Shown here one piece after another: positions 23,208-33,370 of a stretch of 45,541 nt of DNA. Every line of letters starts with the position of its first letter. Within the stretch, counting starts at the first letter, position 1. The position numbers and the translations under genes were made by a program. Source of the stretch: Pseudomonadota bacterium (GTDB taxonomy: Bacteria > Desulfobacterota > Desulfobacteria > Desulfobacterales > RPRI01). The notes below the pieces were generated by a model. It was not told where the DNA came from, searched no databases, and worked only from the letters and a program-made list of their open reading frames with translations. The stretch is from NCBI GenBank assembly GCA_018817425.1, contig JAHITX010000088.1, forward strand, positions 1 through 45,541. Direction: 5' to 3'.

Positions 23208-26200
23208 TCAATCAATTTCGTTGGTAGTCACTCTCACCTCTACCGAGTGTTCCTGATGGTCGTCAATAAGGGTAATTGTTTTATCCTGTTGCGTGGCGCC
23301 GTCGACGATCACACTCGGTGTGTTGTCGTCAGGCTGCGTGCGCAGAACTGCAATGTGGTAGACGGTTTCCCGATACCGGTAATGTAAAGTGAAGCCCTCC
23401 CAATCCGCAGGAAAAAGCGGTTTGATACTCAGCTTATCCACTTCCAGTTTCAAACCCAGAAGTGATTCCACGATCAGCCGGTACATCCAGCCTGCCGAAC
23501 CGGTGTACCACGTCCATCCGCCACGGCCGGTGTGAGGTGAGACTGCATAAACATCAGCCGCAACAACATAGGGTTCGACTTTGTATGTTGCAACCGATTC
23601 AGGAGAGTTTGCGTGGTTCACCGGATTGATCATTCCCATCAGTTCCCAGGCACGCTGGCTATCACCCAATTTAGCGAAGGCCATCGCCAACCAGATTGCC
23701 CCATGAGTGTATTGCCCGCCATTCTCACGTACACCGGGGACGTATCCCTTTATATAGCCTGGATTTAAATCGGACTTGTCAAATGGCGGGTCCAGGAGTT
23801 GGATCAGCGCCTGGTCCCTGTTGATAAGATGTTGATCCGCCGCTTCCATGGCAATGCGCGCACGTTCGGCATCACCGGCGCCGGAAAGAACAGACCAGCT
23901 TTGCGCAATCGAATCAATCCGGCATTCAGGATTACTCGCCGATCCAAGAGGCGAGCCGTCATCAAAGTAAGCGCGTCGGTACCATCCACCATCCCAGCCA
24001 TGTTGCTCAATATTCAGACGCAAGAGAGCCGACTCTGCTTCGCAGCGTTCGGCGAAGGATAGATCGCCACGCCTGCGGGCAACCTCTGTAAATTGCATAA
24101 GCACAGCATACAGGAAAAAACCAAGCCATATGCTTTCGCCTTTCCCCTCTATACCTACCATGTTCATGCCATCGTTCCAGTCGCAGGAGCCCATGAGCGG
24201 CAATCCGTGCTTGCCGTAGTTGAGACCTCTCAATATGGCTTTTACGCAATGTTCGTACAAACCGGCTGATTCCTGAGACCGGCCGGGCAAATCGTAATAG
24301 GAATCCTCTTTTGTGTTTATCGGGCGGCCCTGAAGAAAGTGGATGGTCTCATCCAGCACACCGTAATCTCCAGTGCTCCTAACGTAGCGGCACATGGCCA
24401 ACGGCAGCCAGAGGTAATCATCAGAACATTGTGTGCGCACCCCGCGGCCAACAGGAGGATGCCACCAGTGCTGCACATCTCCCTCAAAGAATTGACGGCC
24501 TGCGGCAAGAAGGAGGTGCTCACGGACGAGGCGGGGTTCAGTGTGGATGAGTGCCATAACATCCTGTAGCTGATCGCGAAAACCGAAGGCGCCACCGGAC
24601 TGGTAGTAGCCGCTGCGTGCCCATAGCCGGCATACTATAGTCTGGTACAAAAGCCAGCCATTGGTCAACATGTTGAGAGACTGGTCAGGTGTCTCCACGT
24701 TTACAGCACCGAGCGTGTGTTGCCAGTATTGCCAGACCGATTCGAGCGCCTGGCGTGCAGCAGCAGTTCCCCGGAAACGACGGACTATGTTACCGGCGTC
24801 CTCGGCATTTTGCCCTACACCAAGCCTGAATACTATTTCACGCTCCTGTCCGGCTGCCAGCTCGAAGTAAACCTGAACCGCAGCACAGGGATCCATTGCA
24901 GCTCCCACCCTGTTGGAAAGTCGCACTCGGGTCATAGCGGCCGGACTGGCAAGCCTACCATTGCGTCCGATAAATTCAGTCCGGTCACCACTTACCGTCC
25001 GGGTCGCTTCGTCCACATCGAAAAAGGCGGTACGGTCGGGGAATTCAGTATTGTAAGGATTCCGCGCGAAGAGCGCTCCGCTGTTAGGGTCAATTTCGGT
25101 TATTACATGCATGGTCGATTTGGGTCGCAGATCTCCCAGAACCCATTCAACAAATCCGGTAGCGGAAAGCCGGCGTGATCTTTCTGACTCGTTTCTCACC
25201 TTTAAGACTGTAAACTTGATTGATGCGTCCAAGTCCACATAAATCCAAACCTCGGAACAGATGCCACGTTCTGTGTGCTCAAAGACGGTGTAGCCGAATC
25301 CGTGCCGTGTAACATAAGGCGTCAGCCCACGGGTTGGCAGCGGCATGGGGGACCAGAAATGGCCGCGCTCTTCATCACGTAGGTAGAACGCTTCCCCGCT
25401 TGCATCACTCACGGAATCATTGTACCAGGGAGTGAGACGAAATTCGTGGGCATTCTCAGCCCAGGTATAGGCAGAGCCACTCTCCGAGACGACGGTTCCA
25501 AAGTGCGGATTCGCCAGTACATTCACCCATGGTGCCGGTGTAACCTGATCACGCGTAGTCGTAATGATGTACTCATGGCCGTCAGGGGTAAATCCTCCAA
25601 ATCCGTTGAAAAACAGCAAATCATGGCGAGGCATAGCCGAAACTGCCTGGGGGGAAGCATCACGGTGAGTCCGCGTCTGTGTGAGGCTTGGTACCATGGA
25701 TGCCACAAGGTTTCTCCGGTTAATCTGGTCAGCCAGCATACCCCTGCTGTCGGTGACTATTGCACGGGCGACTGTTTGGAGCAGGATGCGTTCCTCGCTC
25801 GATATCTGGTCCGCGGGCCTTACGAAAATGCCGCCCGGTTGATCTGTCAAATGGGCTCCGGCGCCTTCGGCGATGAGCCCCATGATTTGTTCATGGAGTT
25901 GTTGCCTGTAACCGGCGTGATCCTCGTTCCAGATCACCAGGTCTACAGCCAAGCCTTTTAAGCGCCAGTATGTATGTGCTTGTATAAGTTGACGCACCAG
26001 TTCAATATTTGCCGGATCTTGAATCCGCAGGAGTATGATCGGTAAATCACCTGAAATAGCGTAGCCCCATAGGCCGGATTGCCCACGGTTATTCTTGATA
26101 ATAACACTTGCGTCGGCGCGCAGGGAAGCATTGGCATAGATCACCGAACCGGCGAGATGTCCATAGATCTGCGCTTCGCCCTCCGTGGCATTGATCTGTC

Positions 26201-29200
26201 GCAAAAAGATATCGCTGTGTGTCCATGCCAGATCGAAAACCCTATCCGCAAGACGCCGGTCCTGGTATTTCTTGACCAGACTTAAGGCTATTTCGCGAGT
26301 TTCACCAATGCCTGAGACAATATTGACCGTTACCGTTTCTTCAGCATCGAGTGTGATTTGATAACGGATCGAAACGATCGGATCCAGCACGGAGCCATCA
26401 CTGCCCGAGAGGGGTGATGCATCACCCATTGCTTGAGGGTTTGCAACCGTATTTCCGCGGCCAATAAACCGCAAGCGGTCAGTCTCATAAGAAATTTCTC
26501 CTATCTTAGCGCCATGAACAGCCATCAAGTGAAACATCCATGGAACGTTCTCGCCCTGGGATCTGGGCCGGCGCGTGCAGAGAATCGCCCGTTGTCTCAT
26601 AAGAATTTCGGTCTGAACAAAAAGATTACTAAACGCCGGATGCAATGTATCTGAGGCCGCTGAGGCAAGGACAACCTCTGCATAACTCGTAACATCTATG
26701 GATCTGCGTTTTCCGGAACGGTTGATGATTGTGATACGGCGCAGCTCGATATCATCTTCAGGCGAAACTGCAATTTCCGTATGCATATCAATGTCATGAT
26801 AGCTACAACGGAACTCAGCTTTTGCCTCCGAAAATATCGTTTCATACTTATCCGCTTGTTTGAGCGCCGGTTGATAAGCCGTTGACCAGAATTCTCCGCT
26901 TTCCATGTCGCGGATGTAACAGAAGGAGCCCCAATTATCACAGGTAGTATCTTCACGCCAGCGTGTTACGGCCATATCTTTCCAGCGGCTATACCCGCCG
27001 CCGGCGTTAGTGACCATTGTGTGATATCTGCCGTTTGACAACAGGTGTACTTCCGGTTTTGGCGTGTTTGGACTGCCGAAGACGCGTATCGGCGCTTGTG
27101 CGTCCAGTAAATCTGTATGGCTGTCGGAGAGCTCGGCAGAGTGAACAAAAAACGTAGTAGCTTTGGGAATTCTCTCCTGAAGCAACAGCATGGTTGCCTG
27201 GAACATGGGTTCCGACTCAAATCGCTTCTGCATCGGGCGGTCTAAAAGCACATAAGCCAGAGAAAGAAAGCTCATGCCCAGATGATGTGCCATGAAGGAC
27301 TTTACCACGGCGCTTGATTGTCCGCGCGGTAAACGTGAAGGAGTATAGTCGATTGCTTCATAGAAGCCGTATTCACCGATAAAGTTCTCAGCTGCAAGTC
27401 GCTCAAGATTCAGGCACGCCTCTTTGGGTGCAACCATCAGCGCCAACGCCGTGGCATAGGGTGCAATAACCAGATCATCTGCGAGCCCACGCTTGATACC
27501 TAAGCCGGGTATGCCAAATGCGCGATACTGGTAATTAAGTTGAACATCGGTTGCGTTGTACCCTGATTCAGAACTGCCCCATGGCACCCCTCGTTTCTTC
27601 CCATACTCTATCTGCCGGGCCACCGCCGCCTTATAAGTCTGGTCTAGCAGTGTGTGCTCGTAGGTTGGCATCACCAAAAGCGGCATAAGGTATTCGAACA
27701 TTGAGCCACTCCACGAAAGGAGTATTTGTTCTCTACCGGCAGTAGTCAGCAAACGCCCAAGGGCAAACCAACTCTCCTGCGGCACATGTCCCTGAGCAAT
27801 TGCTATGAAACTGCAAAATCTTGCTTCGGAAGCCAGCAGGTCGTAGTAACTTGTATCCCGCCGACGTTCACCAACGTTGTAACCTATAGCCAGTAGATTG
27901 CACGCCTCGTCGTACAGAAAGTCGTATTTCATACGGGAAAGTTCGTCGATTTTTTGTGCCAGCTCTTCGATAGTCCTAATCCTCGCAACGGCGCTCCGGG
28001 TTGCCTCCGCAAGGTAGGGACTGATCAAGTGCGCCTCTGTATCAAGGTTGGCTAATTGGCGCAGCGTTGGGATTTTATCAATATCAGGAATCTCGCTGAG
28101 CCTGTCCGGCGAATCCGGCAATGATGTCCAGGCCGTAAAAAGTATTAGCTCATCGAGGGCAGCCCGGCATTGTCCGGCAAGGGCATGCACCCACCAATGT
28201 GCCTGGCTTTCAGGTTCTGCATTGAAAGCATTGACACCGGTGATGATTTCCGCAACAGATGTTGCCAACTCATCAAGGCACAGGCGCAATGCCGCAAGCG
28301 TGGTTGGAGAGGAATCTATTGACGACTCCAGCAATTTATTAAGTTGCAGGAGTTGGCCTGAAGCAGTTTTGCCATACATGTCCCCGATGATATTTACAGT
28401 GTCTCTGATTCCTTCAAACACTCGCGGTCCTATAATCGGGTCATCAGGTAGAGCGAGCAGACCCTGCCGCAATGTCAATAGGTGGCCTGCAAGGTTTCCG
28501 CTGTCCACGGTCGAGATGTAGGCAGGTTGCAGCGGTTGCAGGGATTTTGTGTCATACCAGTTATAGAAGTGGCCACGATGACGTTCCAATTCTTCCATCG
28601 TATTGAGAGCATTTGTCGTGCGCTCGATAAGTTGTCCGGCCGTGATATAGCCGAAGTCGTAGGCAGACAAATTTGAAAGAAGCGATAGACCCATGTTGGT
28701 CGGCGACGTGCGATGCGCAATTACTGCAACCGGGTGTTCCTGATAATTGTCAGGGGGCAGCCAATGATCTTTGGGGCCAACGAAGGTTTCGAAAAAGGCC
28801 CATGTCCTGCGGGAAAGTTTCCGGAGAAAGGTGGTCTGGTCAGCCGTCAGTCTTGTTTCCCTATGAGCAACCTGTCGGCTGATCCACCAGGCAACAACAG
28901 GGGAGATAAACCAGAGTCCCAGTATAGGACCGGCTACTGCCAATGTCGTCGGCATAGAAATTGTAAGATAGATAATTGTTGCACCAGCAAGAATCGGAGC
29001 AATCCACATTGACAGACAAAAAGAACCAAGCTTCGCATTGTTACTGCTATAACGTTCGTTCGACGTGCTCCATTCAAGAAGCCGTTTGTGGGTGATCAGC
29101 ATCCTCCAGCACGTACGCAAAATCGCATCGAGACTGAAAAATGCCTCATAGGGAAGGCAGATGAGCGTAAATACAGCCTGAGCAATGTGCCGGCCCATGA

Positions 29201-31889
29201 AGTGAATGCTGGCAGTAAGGTGCCGGCCCAGATGCACATCGCTTGGCTTCTGAATCGCTTGCAGGAGAGAGGCAATCAAAGAAGGGATCAGGATAATTCC
29301 GAGCACCGATAGGGTCCATAACAAGGACGCCGACAAGACCGTCCAGCCCAGCAGCAAAAGGATTGTCAATGCCGCAGGCACGAGACTGCGCCGCAGGTTA
29401 TCGAATATTTTCCATTGGGACAGCCATGAGAGCTGATTCTTTTGAAGATGTTCATCAGGGCTTGGAACATCCGACAGCAACCATTGCAGTAGCTGCCAAT
29501 CACCGCGTATCCAGCGATGCCGGCGAGTTACATCCGTATTATAGCTGGACGGATATTCCTCATAGACCATCACATCACTCAACAGGCCCGACCGCGCGTA
29601 ACAACCTTCTAAAAGATCATGGCTGAGAATCCGGTTTTCGGGAAAACGTCCTTTAAGCGTTTGCTCGAAGGCATCAACCTCGTATATCCCCTTACCGACA
29701 AACGAGCCTTCGCCAAACAGGTCCTGGTAAACATCGGAAACTGTACGCGTATAGGGGTCGATGCCTGGCTCGTTTCCGCACATTGCCGCATACCGCGAGC
29801 GATTCATCCCTGGCAGGCTCTCAGCTACACGTGGCTGGAGAATACCGTATCCTTCGCAAATACGCTGCTTGTTTTTGTTATATTGCGAACGATTCAGCGG
29901 GTGCGCCATGGCGCCTACAAACTGCCAAGCCGCATCGCGTGGCAGTTGAGTATCCATATCCAGGGTGATCACATACTTCACGTTCGACAAGACCAAAGTG
30001 TTGCCAATGATGAGGGAAAAGCGATCCCCCGCATTTTCCTCGCCGCGCAACAGAGCATTCAATTCCGATAGTTTCCCCCTTTTGCGCTCATAACCCATCC
30101 ATATCCGATCATGAGAATTCCATCGACGGGGGCGATGAAAAAGGAAGAAGGGGTTACCTTGAGGGTGGCTGTATTTGTTATTCAAAGCTTCTATCTTCTG
30201 ACGGGCAAGCCGCAAAAGCGGTTCGTCTTCAGGAAGCGTTTCTTCATGTGCATCACTAAAATCGGTCAACAGGCCAAAGTGCAGGTTGGCGTCCCGATTT
30301 GCCAAAAATCGCACTTCCAGAGACTCTGTCAGTTCTTCTATGCTATGCGCGCTTATAAGCATTGTTGGAACTACGGTCAGAGTACGAAATTCCGGTGGGA
30401 TCCCTTTTGAAAAATCCAGGCGCGGTAGTCTTTGGGGTGTCGCCAGTATAGTGGCCAGCCAATTCGTCAGAGCAACGGCAAGCTGACTTACGCTCAGAAG
30501 CGAAATGAGTCCGATCAGAACTATTGCCCATCCAGGCAATATACCGGCATCCTCCTTCATAAGTAAGCTTCCTGCGAAGATTGTTGTCAGCAGCGTGATT
30601 ATACCCAGAAAGAGGGGTAAAGGAAACCGGCGGCCCAATCTCTTCAGATGCTCAGACAAGGAAAGGCGTACCTCCATCTCCTGTTCAAGTTGAAGCAATC
30701 CCTTGTCGATCAGGTAGAATCCGACATGTGACGCGCGATCATCGCCTTTGTTTCCGTCCGTACCATTTTGTGCCATCCCGATAGCTTTATTCGCCACCTC
30801 CCTTTCGGAAAAGCGGCTGTGTTTTGCTATATTTTCAATTACATGGCGGTAACGGTCACGGGTAGAAAAATCCATTTTATTGTATATGCCGGTGGGATCA
30901 TTGCGCAGAGTCTGATCAACAATGCTCATTGACTCGACGAATTCTTTCCAGTCCATTGCGCCCAGAAAACGAAGACTGCCGATGCTGTTACTCATGGAAA
31001 CCTGATCCGCAGCCTGTTGCTGGTTTTCCGCCTGCACAAGTTGCCGGATTGTCTGGCCGCACTCGGACAACCGCTGTTCAAACCAGGTAAGTGGTAATGA
31101 CAGAGCCGGACCCTGCCCCTGTAACCGGCGTGTCATTTCCGCGATAAACGAGCCAACTAACGGCGGGTTCGATCGGGCCATGTCTGCGATTACCAGAATC
31201 AGGCTTTTAGGGTCCTTCGTAGCGCTTTCTGTCATCTGGTCTGCCCAATAATCGGCCAGATTGCGATCGATTCTATCAGTAGCGATCCGGGCGGTAACAC
31301 GCCGAAGATTTTCGATCAGTGCCAGACGCAGCATAATGGGTATTGCCCATAATTCGCCTAACTTCAGTGTAGTGGCAGTCTGGTAAGCTTTGGCAAATCT
31401 GCTGAGAATCTCAGGGTCTACCCGCCCATCGCCATGAGAGATCATTTCCAGCGCAATGTCATAGACGCGCGGCAGATCAGCCGAAGGGCCATTCACCAGG
31501 CGGGGAAGTTCCCGGCTATATCCTTTAGGTAAATGCCTCCTGGCAGTGCGAATCTGCTCTTCAATCAGATAGAAGTTATCGAGCAGCCATTCCCCGGCAG
31601 GCGTAATCCGACGGTTTGCTTTTACCGCCTCTGTAAGCAAATTATGTACGTCTATAAGGATACTCTCATTTTCGGCCAATCGTCCCAGAAGTCGATCCCG
31701 AGGGTGTCCGGAACTTAAAATATGTGAATTTGCGAGTGTCTTGCCATGTTGCTCCATTTGATCGGCGCTGAACAACTCCTCTCGAAGCGGCGGCTCAACA
31801 CAGGCAAGCTTTTGTGACAAATCGTTGCCGCGAAGGTTTGCCCAAATATTGGATAGGTCCTCAAAAAGGGCCTTGATGTTGAACTTCAT
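23208..31889 (-). CDS. ndvB: Cyclic beta-1,2-glucan synthase (NdvB/Cgs type)
   Basis: This 2893-residue protein is the usual size for NdvB/Cgs, the inner-membrane enzyme that primes, elongates and cyclises periplasmic beta-1,2-glucans from UDP-glucose. It has an N-terminal domain, membrane helices near 420-470 and 850-1040, and between them the GT84 glycosyltransferase (LDMDTQLPRD near 645; RHRWIRGDWQ near 790). A glycoamylase-like domain follows near 1060-1500 (HRGHFYNWYDTKSLQPL). Two GH94-type regions end with GSCDWNDGMNMVG near 2570, which carries the phosphorylase/cyclisation acid. Cyclic glucans contribute to osmotic adaptation and envelope integrity. The ATG has GAGAGG upstream. Codon use is visibly more GC-rich than in the flanking RiPP operon. 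A hairpin terminator follows the stop. The gene appears intact. Confidence 0.95.
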   Translation of the reverse strand: MKFNIKALFEDLSNIWANLRGNDLSQKLACVEPPLREELFSADQMEQHGKTLANSHILSSGHPRDRLLGRLAENESILIDVHNLLTEAVKANRRITPAGEWLLDNFYLIEEQIRTARRHLPKGYSRELPRLVNGPSADLPRVYDIALEMISHGDGRVDPEILSRFAKAYQTATTLKLGELWAIPIMLRLALIENLRRVTARIATDRIDRNLADYWADQMTESATKDPKSLILVIADMARSNPPLVGSFIAEMTRRLQGQGPALSLPLTWFEQRLSECGQTIRQLVQAENQQQAADQVSMSNSIGSLRFLGAMDWKEFVESMSIVDQTLRNDPTGIYNKMDFSTRDRYRHVIENIAKHSRFSEREVANKAIGMAQNGTDGNKGDDRASHVGFYLIDKGLLQLEQEMEVRLSLSEHLKRLGRRFPLPLFLGIITLLTTIFAGSLLMKEDAGILPGWAIVLIGLISLLSVSQLAVALTNWLATILATPQRLPRLDFSKGIPPEFRTLTVVPTMLISAHSIEELTESLEVRFLANRDANLHFGLLTDFSDAHEETLPEDEPLLRLARQKIEALNNKYSHPQGNPFFLFHRPRRWNSHDRIWMGYERKRGKLSELNALLRGEENAGDRFSLIIGNTLVLSNVKYVITLDMDTQLPRDAAWQFVGAMAHPLNRSQYNKNKQRICEGYGILQPRVAESLPGMNRSRYAAMCGNEPGIDPYTRTVSDVYQDLFGEGSFVGKGIYEVDAFEQTLKGRFPENRILSHDLLEGCYARSGLLSDVMVYEEYPSSYNTDVTRRHRWIRGDWQLLQWLLSDVPSPDEHLQKNQLSWLSQWKIFDNLRRSLVPAALTILLLLGWTVLSASLLWTLSVLGIILIPSLIASLLQAIQKPSDVHLGRHLTASIHFMGRHIAQAVFTLICLPYEAFFSLDAILRTCWRMLITHKRLLEWSTSNERYSSNNAKLGSFCLSMWIAPILAGATIIYLTISMPTTLAVAGPILGLWFISPVVAWWISRQVAHRETRLTADQTTFLRKLSRRTWAFFETFVGPKDHWLPPDNYQEHPVAVIAHRTSPTNMGLSLLSNLSAYDFGYITAGQLIERTTNALNTMEELERHRGHFYNWYDTKSLQPLQPAYISTVDSGNLAGHLLTLRQGLLALPDDPIIGPRVFEGIRDTVNIIGDMYGKTASGQLLQLNKLLESSIDSSPTTLAALRLCLDELATSVAEIITGVNAFNAEPESQAHWWVHALAGQCRAALDELILFTAWTSLPDSPDRLSEIPDIDKIPTLRQLANLDTEAHLISPYLAEATRSAVARIRTIEELAQKIDELSRMKYDFLYDEACNLLAIGYNVGERRRDTSYYDLLASEARFCSFIAIAQGHVPQESWFALGRLLTTAGREQILLSWSGSMFEYLMPLLVMPTYEHTLLDQTYKAAVARQIEYGKKRGVPWGSSESGYNATDVQLNYQYRAFGIPGLGIKRGLADDLVIAPYATALALMVAPKEACLNLERLAAENFIGEYGFYEAIDYTPSRLPRGQSSAVVKSFMAHHLGMSFLSLAYVLLDRPMQKRFESEPMFQATMLLLQERIPKATTFFVHSAELSDSHTDLLDAQAPIRVFGSPNTPKPEVHLLSNGRYHTMVTNAGGGYSRWKDMAVTRWREDTTCDNWGSFCYIRDMESGEFWSTAYQPALKQADKYETIFSEAKAEFRCSYHDIDMHTEIAVSPEDDIELRRITIINRSGKRRSIDVTSYAEVVLASAASDTLHPAFSNLFVQTEILMRQRAILCTRRPRSQGENVPWMFHLMAVHGAKIGEISYETDRLRFIGRGNTVANPQAMGDASPLSGSDGSVLDPIVSIRYQITLDAEETVTVNIVSGIGETREIALSLVKKYQDRRLADRVFDLAWTHSDIFLRQINATEGEAQIYGHLAGSVIYANASLRADASVIIKNNRGQSGLWGYAISGDLPIILLRIQDPANIELVRQLIQAHTYWRLKGLAVDLVIWNEDHAGYRQQLHEQIMGLIAEGAGAHLTDQPGGIFVRPADQISSEERILLQTVARAIVTDSRGMLADQINRRNLVASMVPSLTQTRTHRDASPQAVSAMPRHDLLFFNGFGGFTPDGHEYIITTTRDQVTPAPWVNVLANPHFGTVVSESGSAYTWAENAHEFRLTPWYNDSVSDASGEAFYLRDEERGHFWSPMPLPTRGLTPYVTRHGFGYTVFEHTERGICSEVWIYVDLDASIKFTVLKVRNESERSRRLSATGFVEWVLGDLRPKSTMHVITEIDPNSGALFARNPYNTEFPDRTAFFDVDEATRTVSGDRTEFIGRNGRLASPAAMTRVRLSNRVGAAMDPCAAVQVYFELAAGQEREIVFRLGVGQNAEDAGNIVRRFRGTAAARQALESVWQYWQHTLGAVNVETPDQSLNMLTNGWLLYQTIVCRLWARSGYYQSGGAFGFRDQLQDVMALIHTEPRLVREHLLLAAGRQFFEGDVQHWWHPPVGRGVRTQCSDDYLWLPLAMCRYVRSTGDYGVLDETIHFLQGRPINTKEDSYYDLPGRSQESAGLYEHCVKAILRGLNYGKHGLPLMGSCDWNDGMNMVGIEGKGESIWLGFFLYAVLMQFTEVARRRGDLSFAERCEAESALLRLNIEQHGWDGGWYRRAYFDDGSPLGSASNPECRIDSIAQSWSVLSGAGDAERARIAMEAADQHLINRDQALIQLLDPPFDKSDLNPGYIKGYVPGVRENGGQYTHGAIWLAMAFAKLGDSQRAWELMGMINPVNHANSPESVATYKVEPYVVAADVYAVSPHTGRGGWTWYTGSAGWMYRLIVESLLGLKLEVDKLSIKPLFPADWEGFTLHYRYRETVYHIAVLRTQPDDNTPSVIVDGATQQDKTITLIDDHQEHSVEVRVTTNEID

Positions 31890-31995
31890 CTTTCAAACCT
31901 CTCTAAAACTACCCATGGGTGCAAAACAAAAAGGGAAGATATCAGAATTAGATATATTCCCAAATTTCTGCGGATATACATTTATCAATAAAACT

Positions 31996-32868
31996 TTAGG
32001 GATTCAGTTGATATTTTGACCAATAATCATAGTTTTGTATTGGAGTTTTTATTGCTATGTCCATAATCTCTCTTATTCTTGATACAGGTTCTATTAATGC
32101 AAAGTCCGAACTGTTGGAAGCTATCAAAACTCCTAGCAGGTTTATATTCCCCGTAGCACTCATTACAGGACTTCCGCTGTTTCCGGGAAATGCTTTTATG
32201 TCTAACAAGCTGCATCTTCCATTTGCAAATTTCTTATTGTCGATTTTTATAAATTCTTCACCTGTAACCATTGCTATAATACCGAACCTACCCATAGGTC
32301 TTTGTTCTCTTAATTTAAAGCCGGTATCTCCCGGGAAACCAAATGCCACAACTTGCTCCGGCGGCAAAGCATCTTTAACCGGCAGTTGATTATCTTTTAA
32401 ATTATTCGTTTCATATATAAAAGCTCCGAAACTGTTCGAAAAATCGCCTTCTATTACCGGAATCGGCAATTTGATTACTGCAACGTCAACTGCGTCGATT
32501 TTGTCATTGCCGTTATCCGGATGAAAAATCCAATTTTTCCTGGGTAATCTCAGCAAGAGAATTGAGCTTTTTTTGGTAACTTCATTAAATATGTTTACAC
32601 GCGAACGCAAATCATGATCGGTATCCACCACATGTCTGGCTGTTACCAGAAATAAACTATTGCCGCTTAATATAAAGAAGCCCGTTCCTTGCGGGTTACT
32701 AGCGGTAACAGACTTAACATTACCCTCTTTTAATGTTTCTGTAAGATATTCGAGTCTTATTACTGTTCTTCCAATCTTAGCGTAAAATGATTCCTGATTA
32801 TCCCCGGCAATTGCATTACCGGTTAATCCAATTAACAGTAAATATATTACGATAGCTATTCTTGCCAT
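31996..32868 (-). CDS. Periplasmic trypsin-like serine protease
   Basis: This 290-residue protein has a signal peptide (IAIVIYLLLIGLTGNAIA). The chymotrypsin-fold triad is readable: His79 in LVTARHVV, Asp128 in DAVDVAV and Ser231 in FPGNSGSPV. There is no PDZ domain, unlike DegP/HtrA, so it is a short stand-alone protease whose substrate is unknown. It has a GAGGT site just before ATG 32866-32868. It sits upstream of the glucan synthase gene, about 105 bp away, and both concern the periplasm, but co-transcription is not certain. Confidence 0.85.
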   Translation of the reverse strand: MARIAIVIYLLLIGLTGNAIAGDNQESFYAKIGRTVIRLEYLTETLKEGNVKSVTASNPQGTGFFILSGNSLFLVTARHVVDTDHDLRSRVNIFNEVTKKSSILLLRLPRKNWIFHPDNGNDKIDAVDVAVIKLPIPVIEGDFSNSFGAFIYETNNLKDNQLPVKDALPPEQVVAFGFPGDTGFKLREQRPMGRFGIIAMVTGEEFIKIDNKKFANGRCSLLDIKAFPGNSGSPVMSATGNINLLGVLIASNSSDFALIEPVSRIREIMDIAIKTPIQNYDYWSKYQLNP

Positions 32869-32918
32869 TTTTTACCTCATGTATAATTATTAACCGCATT
32901 AAGTTTGGGCTCCTTTAT

Positions 32919-33068
32919 CTAAAGGGGCCTCCGCCCCTGAATTACTCTAACCAGTACAACTATAATGGCGATGACCAGCAGAATATGAATAAAACTACCC
33001 ATAGTATAGCCACTCACCAGTCCTAACAGCCACAAAATTATCAGTACTACAGCGATCGTCCACAACAT
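32919..33068 (-). CDS. Lmo0937-family small membrane protein
   Basis: This 49-residue protein begins MLWTIAVVLIILWLLGLVSG and continues YTMGSFIHILLVIAIIVVLV, then RVIQGRRPL: two membrane helices joined by a short glycine turn, with a basic tail. This is the signature of the Lmo0937 family, abundant in stress-related gene clusters. ATG 33066-33068 lies 6 nt after GGAGG. The function is unknown, possibly envelope stress. The stop overlaps a short GGGGC/GCCCC hairpin (32924-32937) that may end transcription. Confidence 0.88.
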   Translation of the reverse strand: MLWTIAVVLIILWLLGLVSGYTMGSFIHILLVIAIIVVLVRVIQGRRPL

Positions 33069-33148
33069 GTAAGCCTCCTTTTTGATTTTTAATTTCCACC
33101 GTCTGTAATTGCATCACTATGCCAGCCGGTAGTAATCATAAAGTCACT

Positions 33149-33370
33149 TTAGCCTTGGGCTCGGACTACTTTGATGGTCATCCGGTTATTTACGCTCTCC
33201 ACACCGTTTACGTCTCTGGCGAGTTTGGTGGCCAAGTCAAATTCGGCTGCGTTGCCGGCTTTACCGTATAAAGTTACGTTGCCATTGTTCGTTATTATAG
33301 TTTCTGTCCTGTTTATCTTCATTCCCTCTTTCATGTTTTCCGTGTTGAGATTTATCTTGTTGTGGCGCAT
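33149..33370 (-). pseudogene. C-terminal half of a BON-domain protein fused out of frame
   Basis: This reading frame encodes a convincing BON module (TIITNNGNVTLYGKAGNAAE, then DLATKLARDVNGVESVNNRM) ending at 33149. BON domains bind phospholipid or envelope surfaces and usually occur as signal-peptide proteins with one or two modules. Here the upstream part is missing: the frame runs back into an Asn/His/Arg-rich stretch that is only the shifted reading of the Gln-rich gene at 33261-34034. No start or signal peptide belongs to the BON frame, so it looks like a deletion scar joining two genes. It would be translated only if a frameshift or an internal start (ATG near 33340) is used. Confidence 0.65.

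Noticed and set aside
24717..25178. Long open frames on the plus strand opposite the glucan synthase and glucan phosphorylase genes (also 25446-25961 and 39256-40122).
   Set aside because: They are antisense shadows of GC-richer coding sequence, with no ribosome-binding sites or recognisable domains.
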